From the NCBI GenBank assembly GCA_002779235.1, contig PEXD01000081.1, forward strand, positions 1-9,527: DNA of 9,527 bases, read 5' to 3'. The first letter of the stretch is position 1. Every line of letters begins with the position of its first letter. The DNA comes from Candidatus Woesearchaeota archaeon CG07_land_8_20_14_0_80_44_23. Its GTDB lineage: Archaea > Nanobdellota > Nanobdellia > Woesearchaeales > 0-14-0-80-44-23. The notes beneath the pieces were generated by a model. That model was not told the DNA's origin. It ran no database searches and saw only the letters and a list, made by a program, of their open reading frames with translations. Both the position numbers and the translations under genes were made by a program. Positions 5,928-9,527 of the stretch are shown here, one piece after another.

Positions 5928-5937
5928 TTTTTATACT
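5928..5937 (+). promoter_or_regulatory. TATA box for methionine aminopeptidase
   Basis: TTTTTATACT is centred about 38 bp before the ATG at 5971, predicting a leader of roughly 12 nt. A small hairpin (CAGGA 5905-5909 with TCCTG 5918-5922) lies just upstream of it. Confidence 0.45.
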
Positions 5938-5970
5938 GGGCGCTTTTAGCGTGACGAAAGGGATGCCAAG

Positions 5971-6882
5971 ATGCCGGAAGAGGAAAAATTCAGGATAGAA
6001 GACATTGAAAAGTGGAAGAGGGCAGGCAGAATCGGCGCAGAGGCGCGCGAGTATGGAAAATCGCTGATGAAAGAGGGCGCCGCGCTTGCAGACATTGCTG
6101 AGAAAATAGAAGCGAAAGTAGCGCAGCTCGGCGGAACGATGGCCTTCCCTGCGCAGATTTCAAGGAATTACCTAGCAGCCCACTACTGCCCTGACATAGA
6201 GGATAAGACCATTCTTGAAAATGGGGACATGGCAAAGCTTGACCTGGGAGTGAGCATAGACGGCTGCATCTCTGACACCGCATGCACTGTCTATCTGGGA
6301 GACGACACGGCAATGAAGAATCTCGTGGAGGCGTCATTGGCTGCGCTGGAAAATGTCTCAAAGATGATGAGGGACGGGATTGAGATAGGAAAAATCGGCA
6401 CTGAGATACAGCGCACAATAACTTCAATGGGATTTTCCCCGATACGAAACCTTTCAGGGCACGGCTTGGGCAAGTTCAGCATCCACTGCGACCCCTCAAT
6501 ACCGAATTTTGCAACCACCTCAAAAAATTTGCTTTCAAACCAGGCAATTGCCATAGAGCCGTTTGCAACAACAGGCACTGGAATTGTAGTTGATTCCGGG
6601 ACTGCAAATGTCTTCTCAATGCCGCACAAGAAGCCGGTGAGGGATGCAATAACAAGGAAGGTGCTGGCTCAGATTGAGGAATACAACGGGCTGCCCTTTG
6701 CAAGGCGCTGGCTTGAGAAGAAATTCTCAAGGGCAGAGGCGGCATTTGCTCTCAGGAATCTGATAAAAAATGATGTTCTTGTGGAGTATCCGCCGCTTGC
6801 AGAGGTTTCAAAGGGGATGGTCAGCCAAGCAGAGCACACTTTTCTCATCATAAAAGACGGCGTGATAATAACAACGCTGTAA
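5971..6882 (+). CDS. map: Methionine aminopeptidase, type II (archaeal)
   Basis: This dimetal enzyme removes the initiator Met from new proteins in the cytoplasm. At 303 aa it matches archaeal type II enzymes (about 295 aa). All five metal ligands can be placed by their motifs: D91 (AKLDLGVSIDG), D102 (CISDTACTV), H164 (NLSGHGLGKFSIH), E196 (AIEPFAT) and E288 (SQAEHTF). H71 in AAHYCP is the usual substrate-binding His. The type II insert, a winged-helix-like region, lies between the last two ligands (about 222-280). The Met at 5971 is the natural start; the ATG at 5963 is in another frame. The gene is divergent from S6e and convergent with the helicase gene, leaving only 11 bp between the stop codons. 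It thus sits beside genes for the ribosome and for initiation. Confidence 0.96.
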   Translation: MPEEEKFRIEDIEKWKRAGRIGAEAREYGKSLMKEGAALADIAEKIEAKVAQLGGTMAFPAQISRNYLAAHYCPDIEDKTILENGDMAKLDLGVSIDGCISDTACTVYLGDDTAMKNLVEASLAALENVSKMMRDGIEIGKIGTEIQRTITSMGFSPIRNLSGHGLGKFSIHCDPSIPNFATTSKNLLSNQAIAIEPFATTGTGIVVDSGTANVFSMPHKKPVRDAITRKVLAQIEEYNGLPFARRWLEKKFSRAEAAFALRNLIKNDVLVEYPPLAEVSKGMVSQAEHTFLIIKDGVIITTL

Positions 6883-6887
6883 CTTAC

Positions 6888-6908
6888 TTTTCCTCATCTT
6901 TTTTTCTT
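6888..6908 (+). terminator. Terminator T-tract inside the helicase 3' end
   Basis: After the aminopeptidase stop the + strand shows TTTT (6888-6891) and a run of seven T (6899-6905). The second run lies within the convergent helicase gene, where it is the complement of the codons for its final Lys residues. Confidence 0.5.
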
Positions 6909-8807
6909 GAAGAAATCAGAAAGCACTTCTTCATAATAGGATGTTGAGACAATGTTCCAGTCCTTGGGCATAAGAGCGCGGTAATTCTCATAATCATAGC
7001 GCTTGTCCAGGAACACAAGGGCGCCGTAGTCAGTGCTGCTCCTTATGCACCTGCCTGCGCTCTGTATCGCCTTGCTCATCGCAGGTATGAAGTAGCCGTA
7101 CTCAAAGCCGCGCCCGAACCTTTCCTGGTAGAGCTGTATCAGCTTCCGCGCCTTTATGTTTGGGGGCCTCAGCGGAAGCCCTACAAGCATCACGCACTTC
7201 AGCTTGTTCGGCAGGTCAATGCCCTCTGAGAAAGAAGCCCCGACAACTGCGCAGAGCACTCCCTTCTCATCTTTCAGGAATTCCCTTATCAGTCCTGCCT
7301 TGCCCTCCTTTGAGAGCTTCTGCCTCTCAATGTAGAGCTGCCTGCCAGTGAGTTTTGACTTTTCTATGACAGAATTCAGTATGCTGTAACTCGGGAAGAA
7401 TACAACTGCCCGCCCTGGCACAAGCGAGAGCACAGTCATCATGTGGAAGGCAATTCTCCTGTATTCAACATCGTTCCTGAACTCATATTTTGTAGTGGTC
7501 TCGGGAATTATGAGGGTGAGGCGGTTCTTCGCCGGGAAGGGGTTGCCGTATGCGTGCATGTTGGGATAATCGAAGCCGAGCACGTCGGAATACATATCCA
7601 TCGGCTCAAGCGTGGCGCTCATAAGCACAATTGACTTGGCTTTGTCTATCACTTCTTTCGTAAGTATCGACGGGTCTGTGCAGAAATACTCAATTGTGAA
7701 AAATCCGTCGCTCGCATCTGAATAGCCGATTGTTATGAACTCTTCATACTCCTGGGTTGAGGCGATGAGCCTGAGGAAGTCAGCAGCCCTGCCGAGGAAG
7801 CTTCTCTTCTGCTGCCTCCTGACTTCGTCAGCAGCGAGCTCCATTTCCTCGAGCATCTTTGGGATGTCAAATCTCGCTTTCAGGAAGTCCAGTATTTCTG
7901 AGTTCTCAATCAGCACCTCCCCGAAGCGCGTCTTCCCCTCATCATCTGCCTGCCTGGATATGAAGAATTCTATCATTGCCCTGAGATAGTCCCCGCAGTC
8001 CTGGGAAAAGCGCTTGTTCTCGCGCAGCGCAAGCTGGAGCCCCTTCTCGCTTATCTCCATTGAGAGCATCTCTCTTATGCGCTCGGGAAGATTGTGTGCC
8101 TCATCTATGATTATTATCGAGTTCTCGAGGTCGGCCCCTATCTTCTTGAAAAATGCTTCCCTTATTTGTGTGTTAAAGATGTGGTTGTAGTCGCATATTA
8201 CCACATCAGCGTCTCTGGCAATTCCGCAGGTGATTTCATAGGGGCAGAGCACTGCATCCTTGCACTCTGCGCGAAGCTCTGCCCTCTCTGCGCTTTTTGC
8301 CTTCATGCGCGAAATCATGGCGAGCCCCGCCTTTGAGAATTTCTTTTCCTGCGAGGAAGCGTCCATAGTGCTGGAATAGTAATGGCACTTCTTCTCGGAG
8401 CGGAGGGACCTGCAGTATTCAGAGAAGTCAGACGGCAGGAAATTCACCACGTCGTCAAATCCGCAGAGGAACTTCTTGCCGAATATGTCCGCCAGGATTA
8501 TCTGCTTCCCGCCCCTCCCATTTATCGTCCTTATTGTCTCAACTACTATGCTGTGCTGGGTGTGCCTTGATGTCAAAAAGAATATTTTCAGGCGATGCCC
8601 CCTTTCCTTTTCATCAAACAGGAATTTCAGGGCAGGCGCCAGCACCCCTGCTGTCTTGCCTATGCCTGTGGGCGCGTGTATCAGGATGCTCTGCCGCTTC
8701 GCTATAGAGGAATAGATATCAGAGACAAGCTCATCCTGGAACTCCCTGGCCCTGTCATAGGGAAAGAATCCGGCAATTTCTGCAAGGTTTTTATCTTTTT
8801 CCGGCAT
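6894..8807 (-). CDS. XPD/Rad3-type superfamily 2 DNA helicase with Fe-S cluster
   Basis: The 637-aa protein has the complete motif set of the XPD/Rad3/DinG family of 5'-3' DNA helicases. Walker A is HAPTGIGKT (44-52). The Fe-S domain shows four cysteines in the expected spacing: C115 (KFLCGF), C132 (EYCRSL), C141 (KKCHYY) and C188 (VLCPYE). Walker B is IIIIDEAHNLP (231-241) with the DEAH box. An arch-like helical region (about 245-385) is followed by LMSATL (395-400), GASFSEGIDLP (523-533) and the arginine-finger motif QSAGRCIRS (582-590). Four intact cysteines argue for an active enzyme. Archaeal relatives are tied to nucleotide-excision-like repair or to resolving damaged DNA; the exact role here is inferred. 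A TATA-like TTTTTAAAAA centred about 26 bp before the ATG predicts a leaderless message. It ends FFKKKR, whose codons hold the aminopeptidase terminator on the other strand. Confidence 0.95.
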   Translation of the reverse strand: MPEKDKNLAEIAGFFPYDRAREFQDELVSDIYSSIAKRQSILIHAPTGIGKTAGVLAPALKFLFDEKERGHRLKIFFLTSRHTQHSIVVETIRTINGRGGKQIILADIFGKKFLCGFDDVVNFLPSDFSEYCRSLRSEKKCHYYSSTMDASSQEKKFSKAGLAMISRMKAKSAERAELRAECKDAVLCPYEITCGIARDADVVICDYNHIFNTQIREAFFKKIGADLENSIIIIDEAHNLPERIREMLSMEISEKGLQLALRENKRFSQDCGDYLRAMIEFFISRQADDEGKTRFGEVLIENSEILDFLKARFDIPKMLEEMELAADEVRRQQKRSFLGRAADFLRLIASTQEYEEFITIGYSDASDGFFTIEYFCTDPSILTKEVIDKAKSIVLMSATLEPMDMYSDVLGFDYPNMHAYGNPFPAKNRLTLIIPETTTKYEFRNDVEYRRIAFHMMTVLSLVPGRAVVFFPSYSILNSVIEKSKLTGRQLYIERQKLSKEGKAGLIREFLKDEKGVLCAVVGASFSEGIDLPNKLKCVMLVGLPLRPPNIKARKLIQLYQERFGRGFEYGYFIPAMSKAIQSAGRCIRSSTDYGALVFLDKRYDYENYRALMPKDWNIVSTSYYEEVLSDFFKKKR

Positions 8808-8827
8808 AAGCGGGAGATTAGAACGGC

Positions 8828-8838
8828 TTTTTTAAAAA
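8828..8838 (-). promoter_or_regulatory. TATA-like box of the helicase (leaderless)
   Basis: The minus strand reads TTTTTAAAAAA, centred about 26 bp before the helicase ATG at 8807. The sequence before that ATG (CTCCCGCTT) has no Shine-Dalgarno match, so the message is predicted to begin at or near the start codon. Confidence 0.45.
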
Positions 8839-8873
8839 TCTATCCACACAGTGTCCAATAGAAAGCAGAAATA

Positions 8874-8912
8874 TCATAAAAAGAAAAGAGGCAAAAAATG
8901 GATTATAAAAAA
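8874..8912 (-). terminator. T-rich terminator of the winged-helix-like gene
   Basis: Directly after the stop codon the minus strand carries three T-runs: TTTTTTATAA, CATTTTTTGCC and TTTTCTTTTT. This matches archaeal oligo-T termination. It isolates the gene from the helicase promoter some 35 bp further on. Confidence 0.55.
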
Positions 8913-9311
8913 TCAGTCGTTGAGCGGCTTCTGGAGCTCCCTCTGCCACATCTTCGCGATTATGTCAAGCTGCTTGACGAAATCATCTGAAACCTTGTAT
9001 ATCTTCTTGTAAAGGTCGTAATAGATGAGCCCCATGCTCTTCATGGGAGTCAGTATCCTGTCGTAGAACTGCCTCTTGTTGTAGGAGAGCTTCAGCTTCT
9101 TGCCTACAAATGGTGCGCGCTCAATTTTCGTCTCAAGCCGCCCCTCGTGAAGGCGCGTGGCAAAGTCGGACATCTGCCCCTTGCTCATCTGCCCGCCCTT
9201 CATCTTCATCTCTTTCAGGAGGGCCTGCGCGACGATTATCTGCTGCTCAGTAGCGAATATGATTTCATATATATCTTCAGGAAGGTTAAACTTGTCGAAT
9301 AATATTACCAT
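8913..9311 (-). CDS. Small winged-helix-like protein, possible transcription regulator
   Basis: From ATG 9311 the protein has 132 aa. The middle resembles a winged-helix DNA-binding domain: a helix (EQQIIVAQALLKEM, about 22-35), a turn and second helix (SKGQMSDFATRLHE), a recognition-helix candidate (NKRQFYDRILTPMKSMG) and a wing hairpin (LIYYDLYKKIYKVS), then a closing helix (DDFVKQLDIIAKMWQREL). It is basic, soluble and has no partner domain. The start at 9311 is preferred over the ATG at 9365: it has GGGGGTG a few nt upstream and a TATA box about 38 bp upstream, while the longer form would begin upstream of that TATA box and add a hydrophobic peptide (MSKIYILVFLYSVFG). The fold is inferred from the pattern only. 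Repeats in its upstream region would fit autoregulation. Confidence 0.65.
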   Translation of the reverse strand: MVILFDKFNLPEDIYEIIFATEQQIIVAQALLKEMKMKGGQMSKGQMSDFATRLHEGRLETKIERAPFVGKKLKLSYNKRQFYDRILTPMKSMGLIYYDLYKKIYKVSDDFVKQLDIIAKMWQRELQKPLND

Positions 9312-9343
9312 AACTACACCCCCGAAAACGCTGTAAAGAAAGA

Positions 9344-9355
9344 CTAATATATAAA
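9344..9355 (-). promoter_or_regulatory. TATA box of the winged-helix-like gene
   Basis: The minus strand reads TTTATATATTAG, a strong TATA box. It predicts transcription starting near 9325 and a leader of about 14 nt that contains GGGGGTG, which decides the start at 9311. Confidence 0.6.
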
Positions 9356-9368
9356 TTTTACTCATTAT

Positions 9369-9417
9369 TATATTAATATATCATTTGTAGTTCTCATGAT
9401 ATTAATCTTGATATTAA
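9369..9417. promoter_or_regulatory. Palindrome and direct repeats, candidate operators
   Basis: TATATTAATATA (9369-9380) is a perfect 12-bp palindrome just upstream of the TATA box at 9344-9355. TGATATTAA occurs twice in the same orientation (9397-9405 and 9409-9417), 12 bp apart. Such sites next to a possible regulator could be operators. The region is A/T-rich, so chance is a real alternative. Confidence 0.35.
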
Positions 9418-9450
9418 GGTATGTAAAGGGTATATTAGGGTTCTCCGGGC

Positions 9451-9485
9451 ATTTCCTGTCGGGAAATTTGAGGAATCATTTTTTT
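9451..9485 (+). terminator. Short hairpin followed by seven T
   Basis: ATTTCC (9451-9456) pairs with GGAAAT (9462-9467), and a T7 run follows at 9479-9485. It could end a short + strand RNA, but no gene is seen before it on this strand. Confidence 0.25.
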
Positions 9486-9504
9486 ATGCAGAAAAGCGGC
9501 AAAA

Positions 9505-9524
9505 CTCCAATCTTCAGATTGGAG
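9505..9524. repeat. Hairpin of the same design as at 29-48, IS200/IS605-like
   Basis: CTCCAATC (9505-9512) pairs perfectly with GATTGGAG (9517-9524) around the tetraloop TTCA. It is preceded by AAAA and followed by ATA. Stem length, loop length, the CTCC/GGAG foot and the orientation equal those of the hairpin at 29-48, while the inner stem bases differ in a compensating way. The window ends 3 nt later, so whatever it belongs to lies to the right. Confidence 0.6.
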
Positions 9525-9527
9525 ATA

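Noticed and set aside
8845..8857. CACAGTGTCC near the helicase promoter resembles GGACACTCTC at 51-60 on the other strand
   Set aside because: Only seven bases in a row agree and there is no hairpin context.
1..9527. tRNA, rRNA or CRISPR array
   Set aside because: No cloverleaf, no rRNA-like block and no regularly spaced repeats were seen; the intergenic gaps are also too short.

Overview
This is archaeal DNA. Four genes point to this directly: ribosomal protein S6e, the gamma subunit of initiation factor aIF2, a type II methionine aminopeptidase, and an XPD/Rad3-type helicase with its four iron-sulfur cysteines. TATA-like boxes about 25 bp before starts or before short leaders, and T-rich terminators, fit as well. 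Small compact genes and a solo TctA/DUF112-type membrane protein would suit a DPANN or other little-cultivated lineage, but that placement is a guess.

Layout. Positions 1-66 form a nested palindrome followed by T-tracts. Positions 177-1770 (+) carry a small membrane-anchored or exported OB-fold-like protein and a TctA/DUF112 (COG1784-like) membrane protein. Positions 1796-3650 (-) are a visibly A/T-richer, tightly packed three-gene operon: a Gly/Pro-rich 140-aa protein, a 109-aa unknown, and a 366-aa protein that joins an HExxGH metallopeptidase-like domain to a minimal nucleotidyltransferase. Positions 3773-5810 (-) hold the translation genes rps6e and eif2g, each with a Lys/Glu/Ala-rich extension facing the shared junction. 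Methionine aminopeptidase (5971-6882, +) is divergent from S6e and convergent with the helicase (6894-8807, -). A small winged-helix-like protein (8913-9311, -) follows, and its upstream region holds a 12-bp palindrome and a 9-bp direct repeat. The window ends with a hairpin of exactly the same design as the one at position 29.

How it works together. S6e, aIF2-gamma and methionine aminopeptidase form a translation neighbourhood: small ribosomal subunit, initiator-tRNA delivery, and removal of the initiator Met. The helicase is a DNA-repair type. The A/T-rich cassette looks like an insertion between the translation genes and the membrane genes.

The best candidate for something undescribed is this 1796-3650 cassette: a peptidase-nucleotidyltransferase fusion encoded with two small unknown proteins, one with a collagen-like Gly-X-Y stretch. 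The second is the pair of co-varying hairpins at the two window ends, which resemble subterminal hairpins of IS200/IS605-type elements. All function calls rest on reading motifs by eye; no database search was possible.
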